From Bacillus sp. S3 (GTDB lineage: Bacteria > Bacillota > Bacilli > Bacillales > Cytobacillaceae), in contig NZ_CP039727.1 in NCBI RefSeq assembly GCF_005154805.1, forward strand, positions 3,593,501-3,657,500: a stretch of 64,000 bases of DNA, in the 5' to 3' direction. Positions 29,649 to 40,818 of the stretch are shown here, one piece after another; positions within the stretch are counted from its first letter, which is position 1, and each line of letters starts with the position of its first letter. A program made the translations under genes and the position numbers. The notes under the pieces are model-generated. The model made no database searches, was not told the DNA's origin, and saw only the letters and a list, made by a program, of their open reading frames with translations.

Positions 29649-30091
29649 CTATCTTTACTGTCTAATATTAATGTAACCGGCCCGTCATTCGTTAGTTGAA
29701 CATCCATCATCGCACCGAAGACGCCTGTTTCGACACGAATGTCTCTATCTCGCACCATGGTGTTAAACGTCTCATATAGCCGTACAGCTTGCTCTGGTCT
29801 GGCTGCTTGAATGAAACTAGGCCTTCTCCCTTTGCGGCAATCACCGTAAAGGGTAAACTGAGAAACGGATAGAATCTCTCCACCAATATCCAATAATGAA
29901 TGGTTCATTTTTCCTTCGGCATCCTCAAAGATCCTAAGATTGACCACTTTATCAGCCAGGTATGCTGCATCCTCTTCTTTGTCCTCATGTGTTACACCGA
30001 CGAGCAAAACCAAGCCGCTGTTTATTTCACCCGTTACTTCACCGTCAACGGTTACCTTGGCTTCCCTGCTGCGTTGAACAACTACTTTCAT
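29642..30091 (-). CDS. dtd: D-aminoacyl-tRNA deacylase
   Basis: Dtd removes D-amino acids (and Gly from tRNA-Ala) wrongly attached to tRNA. 149 aa, normal length. The two conserved cross-subunit motifs are [19 protein letters not shown] (about residues 77-95) and NDGPVTLIL near the C-terminus (Gly-cisPro). N-terminus [18 protein letters not shown] is typical. It starts 16 bases after relA and is probably co-transcribed. Its stop codon lies in the terminator that the IS has split. Confidence 0.95.
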   Translation of the reverse strand: MKVVVQRSREAKVTVDGEVTGEINSGLVLLVGVTHEDKEEDAAYLADKVVNLRIFEDAEGKMNHSLLDIGGEILSVSQFTLYGDCRKGRRPSFIQAARPEQAVRLYETFNTMVRDRDIRVETGVFGAMMDVQLTNDGPVTLILDSKDRK

Positions 30092-30107
30092 GTTAAAACA
30101 CCTAACC

Positions 30108-32303
30108 TTAATTCATTATCCGTCGAACCGAATAAATATCTGGAATCTGTTTAATTCGCTCTACCACTTTTTGCAGGTGGGAAACGTTATGAATCGCTAT
30201 TGTCATGCTAATCGTAGCCATTTTATTACGATCGGTTTTCCCTGTAACAGCATTGATATTCGTTTTAGTTTCATTTACTGCCTGAAGAACTTCATTTAAA
30301 AGTCCTCTTCGATCGAATCCGCTGATTTCAATATCAACGTTATACTCTTTACGATCATTTAGGGAGGTTTCCCACTCAACCGGAATTAATCGGGATTGGG
30401 CATCATTGGAATCAATATTCGTACAATCTGAGCGGTGAACAGAAACACCGCGTCCTTTTGTAATAAAACCGACAATTTCATCGCCCGGTACCGGATTACA
30501 ACATCTTGATAAGCGGATTAAGAGATTATCAATTCCTTGAACACGGACGCCCGATTCCCGCTTCTTATTAGATGGAAAAGATTTTAAATCCGAAATTACA
30601 TTCGTTATACTTGCCGATTGTTCTTGGTCTCGTTTTTTACGCCATTTCTCGGTTAAGCGGTTGGCCACCTGTAAGGCGGTGACCCCGTTATAACCGACGG
30701 CGGCATACATATCTTCATCATTAGAAAAATTAAATTTATCCGCAACCTTTTTCAGATTATCGGGAGTTAAAATTTCTTTCAGGTCGAATTCCATATTGCG
30801 GATTTCTTTTTCAACGAGTTCTTTGCCTTTTATCACATTTTCATCACGGCGCTGCTTCTTAAAGAACGCACGAATCTTGTTTTTCGCCTGTGAGGTTTGT
30901 GCCAGTTTTAACCAATCCTGACTTGGTCCATAAGAATGCTTGGAGGTGAGAATTTCGATTATATCGCCAGTCTTCAGCGTATAATCAAGCGTCACCATTT
31001 TGCCATTCACTTTTGCTCCAATGGTTTTATTACCGATTTCAGAGTGAATTCGATAGGCAAAATCAATCGGAACAGAACCAGAAGGCAATTCAATGACATC
31101 ACCCTTTGGCGTAAAGACAAATACCATATCGGAAAACAAGTCAATTTTCAGTGACTCCATGAACTCTTCGGCATTGGCAGTATCATTTTGGAACTCCAAA
31201 ATCTCTCGGAACCAGGTTAGTTTTTGTTCGAAGGTAGAGCTATCACTAATAGACTTCCCTTCCTTATAGGCCCAGTGGGCAGCAACCCCGAATTCGGCAA
31301 TCCGGTGCATTTCATACGTACGAATTTGCACCTCAAGCGGGTCTCCCTTTGGACCAATTACGGTTGTGTGCAAGGACTGATACATATTTGGCTTCGGCAT
31401 CGCGATATAATCCTTAAAGCGGCCAGGCATCGGCTTCCAGCATGTATGAATGATACCGAGGACGGCATAGCAATCTTTTATACTGTTCACGACAATTCGC
31501 ACAGCGAGCAAATCATATATTTCACTGAATTGCTTATTTTGCAAGACCATTTTTCGGTAGATGCTGTAAATATGCTTTGGACGGCCGGAAAGTTCGGCTT
31601 TGATCGAGACTTCATCCATCCGTGACTTAACCTCATCGATCACATCGTCTAAATATTGCTCCCGTTCGGCCCGTTTCTTCTTCATTAAGTTTACAATCCG
31701 GTAATATTGCTGCGGATTTAAATACCTTAATGCGGTATCTTCCAACTCCCATTTAATCTTAGAAATACCAAGACGATGCGCTAAAGGGGCAAAAATTTCA
31801 AGTGTCTCATTTGAAATCCGACGCTGTTTCTCTACAGGAAGATGCTTTAATGTCCGCATATTATGCAGACGGTCGGCAAGCTTAATCAGAATCACCCGGA
31901 TGTCCTGTGCCATCGCTACAAACATTTTTCGGTGATTTTCCGCCTGCTGCTCCTCATGAGATTTATATTTAATTTTCCCTAACTTTGTTACCCCATCGAC
32001 AAGCATCGCCACTTCGTCGTCAAAGGCCTCCTCAATATCTTTTAAGGAAACACTTGTATCTTCCACAACGTCATGGAGAAAACCAGCAGCTACTGTTGCC
32101 GGATCCATCTCTAGGTCTGCCAGAATACCTGCAACCTGAATTGGATGGATGATATACGGCTCCCCTGATTTTCGATATTGTTCACGATGAGCATGTTTTG
32201 CGTATTCATACGCATTTTTAACTAAATCAACATGCTCCTCATTTAAGTATTTTCTCGTCTTGTCGATGACTTGGTCGGCTGTTAACACTTGATCATTCGC
32301 CAT
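30108..32303 (-). CDS. relA: Bifunctional (p)ppGpp synthetase/hydrolase Rel
   Basis: Long RSH enzyme (731 aa). Domains in order: HD hydrolase ([10 protein letters not shown] with HD near residue 77), synthetase ([22 protein letters not shown], about 240-330), TGS ([31 protein letters not shown], about 392-422), the helical/zinc-finger region ([14 protein letters not shown]), and C-terminal ACT ([18 protein letters not shown]). The intact HD motif means it can both make and degrade (p)ppGpp, as in B. subtilis. ATG follows AAAGGTGA. A -10-like TATAAT lies about 75 bases upstream. Confidence 0.96.
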   Translation of the reverse strand: MANDQVLTADQVIDKTRKYLNEEHVDLVKNAYEYAKHAHREQYRKSGEPYIIHPIQVAGILADLEMDPATVAAGFLHDVVEDTSVSLKDIEEAFDDEVAMLVDGVTKLGKIKYKSHEEQQAENHRKMFVAMAQDIRVILIKLADRLHNMRTLKHLPVEKQRRISNETLEIFAPLAHRLGISKIKWELEDTALRYLNPQQYYRIVNLMKKKRAEREQYLDDVIDEVKSRMDEVSIKAELSGRPKHIYSIYRKMVLQNKQFSEIYDLLAVRIVVNSIKDCYAVLGIIHTCWKPMPGRFKDYIAMPKPNMYQSLHTTVIGPKGDPLEVQIRTYEMHRIAEFGVAAHWAYKEGKSISDSSTFEQKLTWFREILEFQNDTANAEEFMESLKIDLFSDMVFVFTPKGDVIELPSGSVPIDFAYRIHSEIGNKTIGAKVNGKMVTLDYTLKTGDIIEILTSKHSYGPSQDWLKLAQTSQAKNKIRAFFKKQRRDENVIKGKELVEKEIRNMEFDLKEILTPDNLKKVADKFNFSNDEDMYAAVGYNGVTALQVANRLTEKWRKKRDQEQSASITNVISDLKSFPSNKKRESGVRVQGIDNLLIRLSRCCNPVPGDEIVGFITKGRGVSVHRSDCTNIDSNDAQSRLIPVEWETSLNDRKEYNVDIEISGFDRRGLLNEVLQAVNETKTNINAVTGKTDRNKMATISMTIAIHNVSHLQKVVERIKQIPDIYSVRRIMN

Positions 32304-32495
32304 GAAATCACCTTTATTTTCATCTCATTTTTATTTGTATTAAGGAATTTTGGTTTAAAAAATTGTTACTAAATTATAATGATTGTTACTATTATCGAAA
32401 AAAAAAGCAAAGATGTAAAGAGATTGGGCTGTTTTTTCTGCAAATTTTGAAAAGAAAAGTCGAAAATTCATTATTTCATATCAATATTATATAAA

Positions 32496-32522
32496 GAGAG
32501 CACTCGTCTGTGAGTGCCCTCC
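32496..32522 (-). terminator. Intrinsic terminator after apt
   Basis: AGCACTC/GAGTGC-type stem (GGGCACTCACAGACGAGTGC on the minus strand) about 10 bases past the apt stop, followed by TCTTTATATAA. It separates apt from relA; the rest of the 227-base gap is AT-rich with no gene. Confidence 0.7.
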
Positions 32523-32530
32523 TGCATAAT

Positions 32531-33043
32531 TTAATAGTGCATTAATGTTAAAATATCATAGCCGTTAAGCTTTTTCCGACCTTCTAAATAGCTTAACTCA
32601 ACTAAGAAAGCGATTCCGGCTACGACGCCGCCAAGCTGTTCCACTAATTGAATCGTTGCTTCAATTGTGCCGCCTGTTGCTAGTAAGTCATCGGTAATTA
32701 AGACTCGTTGCCCTGGCTGAATCGCATCTTTATGGATGGTTAGTACATCTTTCCCGTACTCAAGACCATAGCCAACTTTAATTGTTTCTCTTGGAAGCTT
32801 TCCTTCTTTACGAACTGGAGCAAAACCTACCCCAAGCGAATAGGCCACTGGGCAGCCAATAATGAATCCCCGTGCTTCTGGTCCAACAATAATATCAATT
32901 TCTTTCTCTTTCGCATAAGCAACGATTTGGTCTGTTGCATATTTATATGCTTCACCATCATTCATTAAAGGAGTAATATCTTTAAATTTAATTCCCGGCT
33001 TCGGCCAATCGGGTACGATTGTAATAAATTGTTTTAAATCCAT
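32531..33043 (-). CDS. apt: Adenine phosphoribosyltransferase
   Basis: Purine salvage: adenine plus PRPP gives AMP. 170 aa. The PRPP-binding loop is [16 protein letters not shown] (about residues 120-135). [12 protein letters not shown] and [13 protein letters not shown] are family motifs. Its ATG overlaps the 3' end of recJ by ten bases, with GAGGAGG inside recJ, so the pair is co-transcribed. The neighbour relA makes this a conserved Bacillaceae secDF-recJ-apt-relA order. Confidence 0.96.
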   Translation of the reverse strand: MDLKQFITIVPDWPKPGIKFKDITPLMNDGEAYKYATDQIVAYAKEKEIDIIVGPEARGFIIGCPVAYSLGVGFAPVRKEGKLPRETIKVGYGLEYGKDVLTIHKDAIQPGQRVLITDDLLATGGTIEATIQLVEQLGGVVAGIAFLVELSYLEGRKKLNGYDILTLMHY

Positions 33044-35397
33044 TCTGTAATTGCCTCCTCAGTTTCAACTGACTCTTGAATAACTTGATCGAACCAGCCT
33101 TTTAATTCCTGAAAGGATGAAAACAACAAATCCTTTTCAAGGGCATATTGTGCCTGTTTCCTTTGATAGGTTCTTGAGTCAGTTAAATCACGCTTTTGCG
33201 CTTGATTGTTCAAAGTAATAAATCCATTGTATATTGTAACAAAATCCAGTTCAGAAAACACCTTTGTCATAAAATAAAGAGTTTCCTGCGACCAGCCGCG
33301 ATGCTTGGCAATCATATCGCCATGTCTTTTCAGGTCAAGCGGGCCTTTTTTCATGAGGTAGGCATAAAACCATTTAAAATGGTCGCGAGTCGGAACCGTA
33401 CTGAAAAAATCACTGGATTCTTTATAAAAATAAGTATAAATTCTGGATGGCTGACTACCTTCTAATAAGACTTTTAGCATCTCCTTTGAAGGGGGAAAAT
33501 CAACTAAAGCGATATTTGCCCGATTACCATCAAAAGCCTTTGCCTCTTCAAGATTTTGAATAAGAATGGACTCATCTTGCAGATCAGAGCCTATTTTTTC
33601 AAAAATCTCTTTATTAAAAAGGATGAATTTCCGGTTTTCAGCTGGGACAATATCTTTCATACTTTTGAGTCTCTTTTGTCCGCGAAAATCAAATAACTGC
33701 CATGATTCTATAGCGAGGTCATGGATAAAAATTTGTGGTTTACGTATATTGTTCCATTCATTAATAGATAATTCTCCAATTAATGAAATTTTTGATGCTG
33801 GGGAAATTTGGTCGGCTAATGCCCCTAACCCAAAGCCTATTCCGTCAAGGTTTGCATTACCTTCATTGATTAAAATCTTTAAATGGTTTTGCTCACTGCC
33901 AATTTTTCTCATATTGCCAATTTCGACATTATGAATTAAGACTTTTGGCTTAGGGTTGTCCATGCCAAAAGGAGAAAGCAAATTCAATTCTTCTAAAGAA
34001 GATAGTTGGATATCATCCAGATGGATTTCCTCGTCAAGTAGTGTTACAGGTATAAAATCCTCAGCAGATAATTGCTCGCCTGCAAGCTTATTTAATCGAT
34101 CCCTAAGCTCGGCAACATCTTCAAGCTTCAAGGTCATGCCTGCTGCCATTGGATGTCCGCCAAAGTGCGGGAGAATCTCTCGGCAGGCAGATAAATTTTT
34201 AAATAAATCAAATCCGGCAATACTCCTGGCAGAGCCCTTCGCTAACCCTTTATTAGGGTCAAAATTTAACACGATTGTTGGCCGATAGTATTTTTCAACT
34301 AGCCTTGAAGCGACAATACCAATAACACCGGCGTTCCAGCCTTCTTTCCCCACAACAAGGACCTTATTTTCCTCAATCGGGAAATTCCTTTCAACCTCTT
34401 CAATGGCTTCAGCTGTGATTGAATTGACAATCGATTGCCTAGTCTTATTTAAGGTATCCATTTCTTCCGCTAAATGCTGTGCCTCATCAGGATCATCTGT
34501 CAGTATCAGCTGAACAGCTAAGTCAGCATCTTCTAATCTGCCGACAGCATTAATTCTTGGCGCAAGCGTGAAGCCAATCGTTTCTTCATTTATCGCATTA
34601 GGATTGACACCGGATAATTTTAAGATGGCTTTAAGACCAATATTTTGCGTAACTTTCAGTTTTTCTAGACCTTTTTTGGCTATTAAACGATTTTCGCCTT
34701 TTAACGATACCAAATCCGCTATCGTTCCAATAACCGCTATTTCGAACAAATGCTCAGGAATTTCCCCATATAGGGCATGAGCGAGCTTAAATGCGACACC
34801 AACACCTGCTAATTCACGAAACGGATAAATACTTTCGGGAAGCTTAGGGTGAATAATCGCTAATGCCTCTGGCAGAACTGGACCTGGTTCATGATGATCC
34901 GTAATGATGAGATCGATTCCCAGCTCTTTTGCAACGGCAGCTTCATGGACGGCTGATATTCCAGTATCCACGGTAATAATTAAATTTATTCCATTTTCCG
35001 CAGCTTGGCGGAATGCCTGTTCATTCGGGCCATACCCTTCTGTAAAACGATTCGGGATGTAAAATTGCACATTGGCACCAAGCTCACGTAGTGTGATCAT
35101 TAATACCGATGTACTGCTAACGCCATCAGCGTCATAATCACCATAAATAAGAATAGGTTCTTGATCTTCGATTGCTTTCCGAATTCTCTTAACTGCCAGG
35201 TCCATATCTTTTAAAAGATATGGGTCATGGAACTCATCCTTCCCAAATAAAAAATACCGTGCTGAATCAACGGTATCTAAGCCACGGTTAACAAGCAGTG
35301 ACGCAACTAGAGGTGTTATTTTCAATTCATTTGCCAGCATGTTGACTAGATTGTGATCAGAACTGCGAACAATCCATCTTGTTTTTGACTTTAACAT
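33034..35397 (-). CDS. recJ: Single-stranded-DNA exonuclease RecJ
   Basis: A DHH-family 5'-3' exonuclease (787 aa). Metal-binding motifs include [16 protein letters not shown] (about residues 75-90), [15 protein letters not shown] (the DHH motif, near 160) and NAVGRLEDA. The DHHA1 domain contains [10 protein letters not shown] near 410. The long C-terminal domain (from about 560) is the Bacillus-type extension. ATG at 35397 (MLKSKTRW) follows GAGGGGTGA; a GTG four codons upstream sits in the ribosome site. Confidence 0.93.
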   Translation of the reverse strand: MLKSKTRWIVRSSDHNLVNMLANELKITPLVASLLVNRGLDTVDSARYFLFGKDEFHDPYLLKDMDLAVKRIRKAIEDQEPILIYGDYDADGVSSTSVLMITLRELGANVQFYIPNRFTEGYGPNEQAFRQAAENGINLIITVDTGISAVHEAAVAKELGIDLIITDHHEPGPVLPEALAIIHPKLPESIYPFRELAGVGVAFKLAHALYGEIPEHLFEIAVIGTIADLVSLKGENRLIAKKGLEKLKVTQNIGLKAILKLSGVNPNAINEETIGFTLAPRINAVGRLEDADLAVQLILTDDPDEAQHLAEEMDTLNKTRQSIVNSITAEAIEEVERNFPIEENKVLVVGKEGWNAGVIGIVASRLVEKYYRPTIVLNFDPNKGLAKGSARSIAGFDLFKNLSACREILPHFGGHPMAAGMTLKLEDVAELRDRLNKLAGEQLSAEDFIPVTLLDEEIHLDDIQLSSLEELNLLSPFGMDNPKPKVLIHNVEIGNMRKIGSEQNHLKILINEGNANLDGIGFGLGALADQISPASKISLIGELSINEWNNIRKPQIFIHDLAIESWQLFDFRGQKRLKSMKDIVPAENRKFILFNKEIFEKIGSDLQDESILIQNLEEAKAFDGNRANIALVDFPPSKEMLKVLLEGSQPSRIYTYFYKESSDFFSTVPTRDHFKWFYAYLMKKGPLDLKRHGDMIAKHRGWSQETLYFMTKVFSELDFVTIYNGFITLNNQAQKRDLTDSRTYQRKQAQYALEKDLLFSSFQELKGWFDQVIQESVETEEAITEWI

Positions 35398-35463
35398 CGG
35401 TTGGTTCACCCCTCAGACTTATTTATTATACAGGAGTCAAAAAAGCCTTTCAATAAAAATAAA

Positions 35464-35484
35464 AGCCGCAGACGGTCTGCGGCT
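35464..35484 (-). terminator. Intrinsic terminator after secDF
   Basis: AGCCGCAGAC/GTCTGCGGCT perfect 10-bp stem, followed on the minus strand by TTTTATTTTT. Confidence 0.88.
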
Positions 35485-35491
35485 AAAAATT

Positions 35492-37756
35492 TTACACTTG
35501 TGGTTGATCAGAGTATTTTCTCTTTTCTTTCACTGTTTTAATGACGCCTTTCTTTTTAAGCTCTTTTGTCTTAAATACATACCAGAGTGGACCGGCAATA
35601 CAAATGGATGAATAGACACCGACAAGTAATCCTACCAATAAGGCGATTGAGAAGTTGCGGATTGATTCACTGCCGAAAATAACGAGTGCCACTACTGTGA
35701 TTAACACGGTTAAGACAGTATTGATAGAACGAGTCAGGGTTTGACGTGTACTTACATTCAATACTTCAGCAATATCTGCATTTGTTTTCAGGCGTTTTTT
35801 CTTTTGCATATTCTCACGCATCCGGTCAAAGGTAACAATGGTATCGTTGATTGAATAACCAACAACGGTTAACACGGCGGCGATAAAGGTTAAATCCACC
35901 TCAAGCCTCGTGATACTGAAGAATGCCACCATAAAAAACGCATCATGCAGCAAGGAAACAATTGCAGCAATGGCCATTGATAATTCAAATCGGAAACTCA
36001 CATAAATAATAATCCCGACTGAGGCAATTAACAGCGCAATAAAGGCATTTTTCGCTAATTCCTTCCCAATAGTCGGAGAAACGGTGCTTACGTTTGGCTC
36101 GGATCCATATTCCTTGTTAAAGTCAGATTTCAGCTTAGCAATTTCATTTTTCGAGAGAACACCGACAAGACGGGCTGCTCCAATATTCTTCTTCTCACCG
36201 GAAATGACCACATCATCTGTTTTCAAATGATGCTTTTCAAATGAACTGTTTATTTTCTCAACGGTCAACGGAGAGTTTGATAAGATTTCAACACGCGTAC
36301 CGCTGGTGAAATCAATTGCTAAATGTAAACGTAATACAAGAAGCACAACTAATCCGGCAGCAAGAAGAATTCCTGAAATCGTGAAAAATTTCTTTCTATG
36401 CTTGACAAAATCAAGCTTATCAAAACGGGTTGGCAGATCTAATGTATCCACATTTTCAGCAATGTCCCTGATATCGGACTGTTTGACCCCAAACCAGCTT
36501 GCTTTCTTTTTAAAGACTCCACTATGGACCCAAAGTCCTAATAATAGACGTGAACCATAAACGGCCGTTAAAAAGCTCATCAGGATACTGACAATTAACA
36601 TTGTTGCAAACCCTTTAACAGAGCTTGTACCGTAGAAGAAAAGCACACCTGCAGTTAAGAGGGTGGTTAGGTTAGAGTCAAGAATCGATGTAAACGCATT
36701 TTTTTCACCCGCCTGGAAGGCTGCTTTAATCGATTTACCGACTTTAAGTTCTTCTCTAATCCGTTCATAAGTAATAATGTTTGCATCGACAGCCATCCCA
36801 ATCCCGAGGATAATTGCGGCGATACCAGGCAAGGTCAGGACACCGTTCATCCAGTCGAATATTAATAGGACTAGATAAATATAAATGGATAATGTAACAG
36901 TGGCAATGAAGCCAGGAAAACGATAATAGAAAAGCATAAATAGGTAGATGATTGCGACACCGATGATTCCGGCCATTATCGTATCATTTAATGCTTGTTC
37001 ACCAAATTTTGCTCCTACTGAAGTGGAGTATACTTCTTTCAGCTTTACAGGTAAAGAGCCGGCATTTAAAAGATTAGCTAAGGTACTAGCCTCTTGCGCT
37101 GTAAAACTTCCGACAATGGAAACTGTATTCTGGTTAAAGATTTGCCTTACAGTTGGAGCCGATAAAAATTTAGGATTCGGTTTTGTCACTTCAGTTTTAA
37201 AAGAGTCTTTTCCTTCTTCAAAATCAAGCCAGATAACAAGCACATTGTTTGGTGCCATGTTCATAATTTCTTCAGAAACTTTCCGGAACTTGTCCGCACT
37301 TTTTAATGTCAACGACACGCTTGGTGCACCATTTTCATCAAAAGTCTGCTTTGCTCCGCCCTGCTTTAAGTCTGACCCGTCCATCATTAAACGGTCATTC
37401 GCGTCCCTGAAAGTTAAATTTGCTTGTGTAGACAGCATCTCACGAGCTTTGTTCTGGTCCGTGACCCCTGCAAGCTGAACACGAATCCGATTCGTCCCTT
37501 CGATTTGGATGTTCGGTTCACTTACACCGAGGACGTTGATCCGCTTATCGAGGGCTTCAGCAGTACTTGCTAATACTTCTTTATCAATTTTTTGGCCCTT
37601 TTTCGCCGGCTTAACCTCGTATAAAACCTCAAATCCACCTTGAAGGTCCAAGCCAAGCTTAATATTGTTTAATATGTTCTTGGTTGTTGCCCCCATTGTG
37701 CTCCCTACAATTAGGACCACAAGAAAGAAAGCAATGATTCTACTGCGCTTTACCAT
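35492..37756 (-). CDS. secDF: Fused protein translocase subunit SecDF
   Basis: 754 aa, SecD and SecF joined as in B. subtilis. It uses the proton gradient to help the Sec channel. The SecD half starts with one helix (IIAFFLVVLIVGSTMG), then the periplasmic P1 domain (LGLDLQGGFEVLYEV), then five helices with GMAVDANIITYERIREEL. The SecF half begins near residue 450 (KKFFTISGILLAAG), with its own exported domain and five helices including VVGYSINDTIVTFDR. ATG follows AAGGAGG. A good promoter lies upstream. Confidence 0.96.
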   Translation of the reverse strand: MVKRSRIIAFFLVVLIVGSTMGATTKNILNNIKLGLDLQGGFEVLYEVKPAKKGQKIDKEVLASTAEALDKRINVLGVSEPNIQIEGTNRIRVQLAGVTDQNKAREMLSTQANLTFRDANDRLMMDGSDLKQGGAKQTFDENGAPSVSLTLKSADKFRKVSEEIMNMAPNNVLVIWLDFEEGKDSFKTEVTKPNPKFLSAPTVRQIFNQNTVSIVGSFTAQEASTLANLLNAGSLPVKLKEVYSTSVGAKFGEQALNDTIMAGIIGVAIIYLFMLFYYRFPGFIATVTLSIYIYLVLLIFDWMNGVLTLPGIAAIILGIGMAVDANIITYERIREELKVGKSIKAAFQAGEKNAFTSILDSNLTTLLTAGVLFFYGTSSVKGFATMLIVSILMSFLTAVYGSRLLLGLWVHSGVFKKKASWFGVKQSDIRDIAENVDTLDLPTRFDKLDFVKHRKKFFTISGILLAAGLVVLLVLRLHLAIDFTSGTRVEILSNSPLTVEKINSSFEKHHLKTDDVVISGEKKNIGAARLVGVLSKNEIAKLKSDFNKEYGSEPNVSTVSPTIGKELAKNAFIALLIASVGIIIYVSFRFELSMAIAAIVSLLHDAFFMVAFFSITRLEVDLTFIAAVLTVVGYSINDTIVTFDRMRENMQKKKRLKTNADIAEVLNVSTRQTLTRSINTVLTVLITVVALVIFGSESIRNFSIALLVGLLVGVYSSICIAGPLWYVFKTKELKKKGVIKTVKEKRKYSDQPQV

Positions 37757-37841
37757 TATGTATTGTTCCTCCTTAGTGCCTGTGCAAATGCACTGTTACA
37801 GACTAGCATTATCATAGAATAATTAAAAAGTCACTGCTTCC

Positions 37842-37870
37842 ATTATGGAATAAGTAGGTATAGCTGTCAA
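37842..37870 (-). promoter_or_regulatory. Sigma-A promoter of secDF
   Basis: TTGACA (37870-37865), 17-base spacer, CATAAT (37847-37842), between comN and secDF, giving a start near 37835 and an ~80-base leader. Confidence 0.82.
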
Positions 37871-37886
37871 TTTGAAATAGGTGGGA

Positions 37887-38183
37887 TTATTCCAATATCT
37901 TTTTCCATTCATCCTCATCCTCAAAGGAAAACTCGGCAGTTTTATAAGTTTCAATCGTCGCAAAGCTGATATAATCACTTACCTTAATTGAGAGAATTTC
38001 TTGAATCATTTCGTAAAGTCGTTTTTCTTCCTTCGCTTTTTTCCACTTTTTCTTTGTCAAGTACAACCAAAGTTCTTTTTCGGTAACTGAATCATACCCC
38101 AGTAAGCGAAATTCTTCGAGTTTGCTTGCTAACGCCGGTTGTACTTGGGAACGAAAATGATCATTATTATCGCTCTTATCCAT
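37887..38183 (-). CDS. comN: Post-transcriptional regulator family protein ComN (YrzD)
   Basis: 98 aa from the ATG (MDKSDNNDHF) with GGGAGG upstream; the frame extends 13 codons without support. The sequence KLEEFRLLGYDSVTEKELWLYLTKKKWKK marks the ComN/post-transcriptional regulator family. In B. subtilis ComN acts on comE mRNA and binds DivIVA, so it affects competence. The position between secDF and spoVB is conserved. Confidence 0.82.
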   Translation of the reverse strand: MDKSDNNDHFRSQVQPALASKLEEFRLLGYDSVTEKELWLYLTKKKWKKAKEEKRLYEMIQEILSIKVSDYISFATIETYKTAEFSFEDEDEWKKILE

Positions 38184-38330
38184 TTTTAACTGCCTCCCTT
38201 GGGCTTTTTGCAACCCCCTCATTCATGCATCCTTTACAAAAAGCTGTTACTACTTGTCATGCTTTGTCCACTATCAGGCATATAGTTAATTGTAAATGAA
38301 TTCTTCTTTTTTGAGAAGGTGGGAAACAGC

Positions 38331-39881
38331 ATGTCGAAGTTTTTAAAGGGGACTTTTATCCTGTTAGCGGCCGGCTTCATTACACGCGTCCTTGGCTTTA
38401 TTTATCGAATTGTCCTTGCACGCAGTATTGGTGAAGAGGGCGTCGGATTATATATGATGGCCTATCCTACGTTTATTCTAGTTGTAACCATCACGCAGTT
38501 GGGGCTGCCGGTTGCCATCTCTAAAAATATTGCCGAGGCGGAAGCAAGAAAGGATTATGCAGAAATAAAAAAAATCCTAGTTGTTTCCCTTGCCATTACA
38601 ATCGGCTTATCGATCATTATCACACCGGCCTTACTCTTACTAGCACCAATCCTATCCACTACACTGTTTACCGATGATAGGACGTTATATCCGTTAATAG
38701 CTATTGCGCCTGCATTGCCGATTATCGCGATTTCATCGGTATTAAGAGGCTATTTTCAAGGGCGGCAAAACATGCGCCCATCAGCCATTTCGCAAATTTT
38801 AGAGCAAATTGTAAGAATAACCTTAATTGCTACTGCAACAAAGACATTTCTTCCATATGGAGTGGAATATGCGGCTGCGGCTGCCATGGCAGCCTCTGTT
38901 TTAGGCGAATTACTTTCGCTCATTTATCTATTAACTACTTTTAAATTAAAAAAGCGGTTTAGACTTAGAAAAAACTTCTTTCAATTTGTTCATAAAGGGA
39001 AGCGGACCTTCAAAGAATTAATGGAAATCGCTCTGCCAACAATGGGGAGCAGAATGATTGGTTCGGTTGCCTGGTTTTTTGAACCAATTGTTGTTGCCCA
39101 CAGTCTGGCCATTGCCGGGGTCATTGCCGTCGAAGCAACAAAGCAATACGGTGCTCTAACCGGCTATGCAATGCCGCTGTTAATGCTGCCATCCTTTGTA
39201 ACCTTTTCATTATCCACATCGCTTGTCCCTGCCATCAGTGAGGCAAACACAAACAACAATTATAAATTGATTGAATACCGCCTGCAACAAGCATTGCGAT
39301 TCGTTTTTATAACGGGCGGACTGGCTGTTATTTTACTTTTTGTTTTGGCGGACCCGCTCATGCAGCTCATGTACGGCTCAACGAAGGGCGCTTATTTTAT
39401 CCGTATCATGGCCCCATTCTTTTTGTTTTATTATTATCAACAGCCGCTGCAGGCTGTTTTACAAGCACTAAATCTTGCTAGAGCAGCAATGATTAATAGT
39501 CTTATTGGTGCTGTGGTCAAAACTGCTGTCATTTTTTTACTCGCTAGCCAGCCTTCTTTTGGAATTACTGGGGTAGCTCTCGGTATTGTCGTCGGCTTTG
39601 TACTTGTTACAATCCTCCACTTTGCAACGGTTTTGAAAAAAGTTTCTTTTTCGATATATATTCGCGACTATTTGAAAGGATTTCTAGTGATGGGAGTTTC
39701 AGGCTGGTTAGGTTATTGGATTTTCGAAAATATCCTGATCAATGGACATCTGGTCATTAGAGTATTAACTGCAGCATCAGCTATGGCCGTTTCCTATTTT
39801 CTCATGGTCGTTTTATTTCGCTTAATAAAAAAGGAGGAGCTAACTCGAATTCCGTGGATTGGAAACCTATTTTCATTTTAG
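38331..39881 (+). CDS. spoVB: Stage V sporulation protein B (MATE/MOP-superfamily lipid II flippase-like)
   Basis: 516 aa, polytopic membrane protein of the MOP/MurJ superfamily. It is required for spore cortex synthesis, probably moving peptidoglycan precursor across the forespore outer membrane. The first helix is FILLAAGFITRVLGFIYRIVLARSIG, the family signature. About 14 hydrophobic segments follow. ATG at 38331 follows GAGAAGGTGGG; a GTG four codons earlier overlaps it. An upstream CATATAGT (38279-38286) resembles a sigma-E -10, but no clear -35 is seen. Confidence 0.92.
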   Translation: MSKFLKGTFILLAAGFITRVLGFIYRIVLARSIGEEGVGLYMMAYPTFILVVTITQLGLPVAISKNIAEAEARKDYAEIKKILVVSLAITIGLSIIITPALLLLAPILSTTLFTDDRTLYPLIAIAPALPIIAISSVLRGYFQGRQNMRPSAISQILEQIVRITLIATATKTFLPYGVEYAAAAAMAASVLGELLSLIYLLTTFKLKKRFRLRKNFFQFVHKGKRTFKELMEIALPTMGSRMIGSVAWFFEPIVVAHSLAIAGVIAVEATKQYGALTGYAMPLLMLPSFVTFSLSTSLVPAISEANTNNNYKLIEYRLQQALRFVFITGGLAVILLFVLADPLMQLMYGSTKGAYFIRIMAPFFLFYYYQQPLQAVLQALNLARAAMINSLIGAVVKTAVIFLLASQPSFGITGVALGIVVGFVLVTILHFATVLKKVSFSIYIRDYLKGFLVMGVSGWLGYWIFENILINGHLVIRVLTAASAMAVSYFLMVVLFRLIKKEELTRIPWIGNLFSF

Positions 39882-39890
39882 TTTACAAAA

Positions 39891-39922
39891 ACAAGACATG
39901 CCGGATCATTAGCATGCCTTGT
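39891..39922. terminator. Bidirectional terminator between spoVB and yrbG
   Basis: ACAAGACATGC and GCATGCCTTGT pair over 11 positions with one mismatch. T-run on the plus side, A-run on the other. Confidence 0.8.
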
Positions 39923-39924
39923 TT

Positions 39925-40584
39925 TTATTCATCTTGCAAATCAATAAAAAACTTTCCATTTTCATAGCTGCAAAAGGAAATTCTCTTTACATCCCGATAC
40001 CCCTTTTTCTTTAATTCCTGACGAAGCCATAGATTGGTTTTATTAATTTTCTTCAAATTTTCTTCCTCAATATCACCATCTAAAATTAACGGGATGGTGA
40101 TATCTCCTTGCTTGCTTTTTTGTTTATTACTCTTTAGTTTTTCAATAACAGACAGGCTGCCGGAGGATTCTAATATGGCAAACTCCACATCAGCAATACT
40201 GCGAATATCCTTCTCTCTTAGCTGGGTCATTAAATCATCAAAATTGTAACGTTGTTTCCGCATCGCCTGCTCATCAATTTTCCCTCGATTAATAATAATA
40301 CTTGGCTGTCCATCCACCATGTCCCGGAATTTTTTACTCTTTAGCGAAAGGAATGCAAGTGAGATCTGGATGAGCATTAATAGCACCATTGGTAAAATGG
40401 CATAAAATATATGGACATCAGGTTTTTCAATGGCAACGACTGCAAGTTCTCCAATCATAATAAAAACGACAAGATCAAGGATGCTTAGTTCCCCAATTTC
40501 CCTTTTTCCCATCAGGCGGAAAATAACGAGAATAAGTACATAAAATATTATGGTTCGAACTACAATCGTTATGTAATTTTCCAC
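39925..40584 (-). CDS. yrbG: DUF421 membrane protein YrbG
   Basis: 219 aa from the GTG (VENYITIVVR) with AAGGGGCG upstream. Three N-terminal transmembrane helices run to about residue 80 (IIFYVLILVIFRLMGKREIGELS is the conserved family start). The cytoplasmic DUF421 domain follows, with YNFDDLMTQLREKDI and a DUF1657-like C-terminal half. Relatives (YetF/YcaP) are sporulation or general stress membrane proteins of unclear role. Confidence 0.84.
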   Translation of the reverse strand: MENYITIVVRTIIFYVLILVIFRLMGKREIGELSILDLVVFIMIGELAVVAIEKPDVHIFYAILPMVLLMLIQISLAFLSLKSKKFRDMVDGQPSIIINRGKIDEQAMRKQRYNFDDLMTQLREKDIRSIADVEFAILESSGSLSVIEKLKSNKQKSKQGDITIPLILDGDIEEENLKKINKTNLWLRQELKKKGYRDVKRISFCSYENGKFFIDLQDE

Positions 40585-40818
40585 AACTGTCGCCCCTTTT
40601 TTAGCATTCAATCTTATTATTTCTTATCTACTTCAAATAATTAGAGGAATTAAATCCCATTATCCCTAGAACCAGTAAAAAGGACTGAAATAGTTATTCT
40701 ACTTTTACCCCTTGATGAATACGCTTGTACTAGGAAAGAAACTTGTATTTATGGCCGGTCCAACAGAAAAATGTAAAAATACAGAATCGGCCTGATGCTG
40801 TGAAGGGGGAGAGTTCAA

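Noticed and set aside
36948..37478. 176-codon plus-strand frame inside secDF
   Set aside because: Shadow of a clear conserved gene on the other strand.
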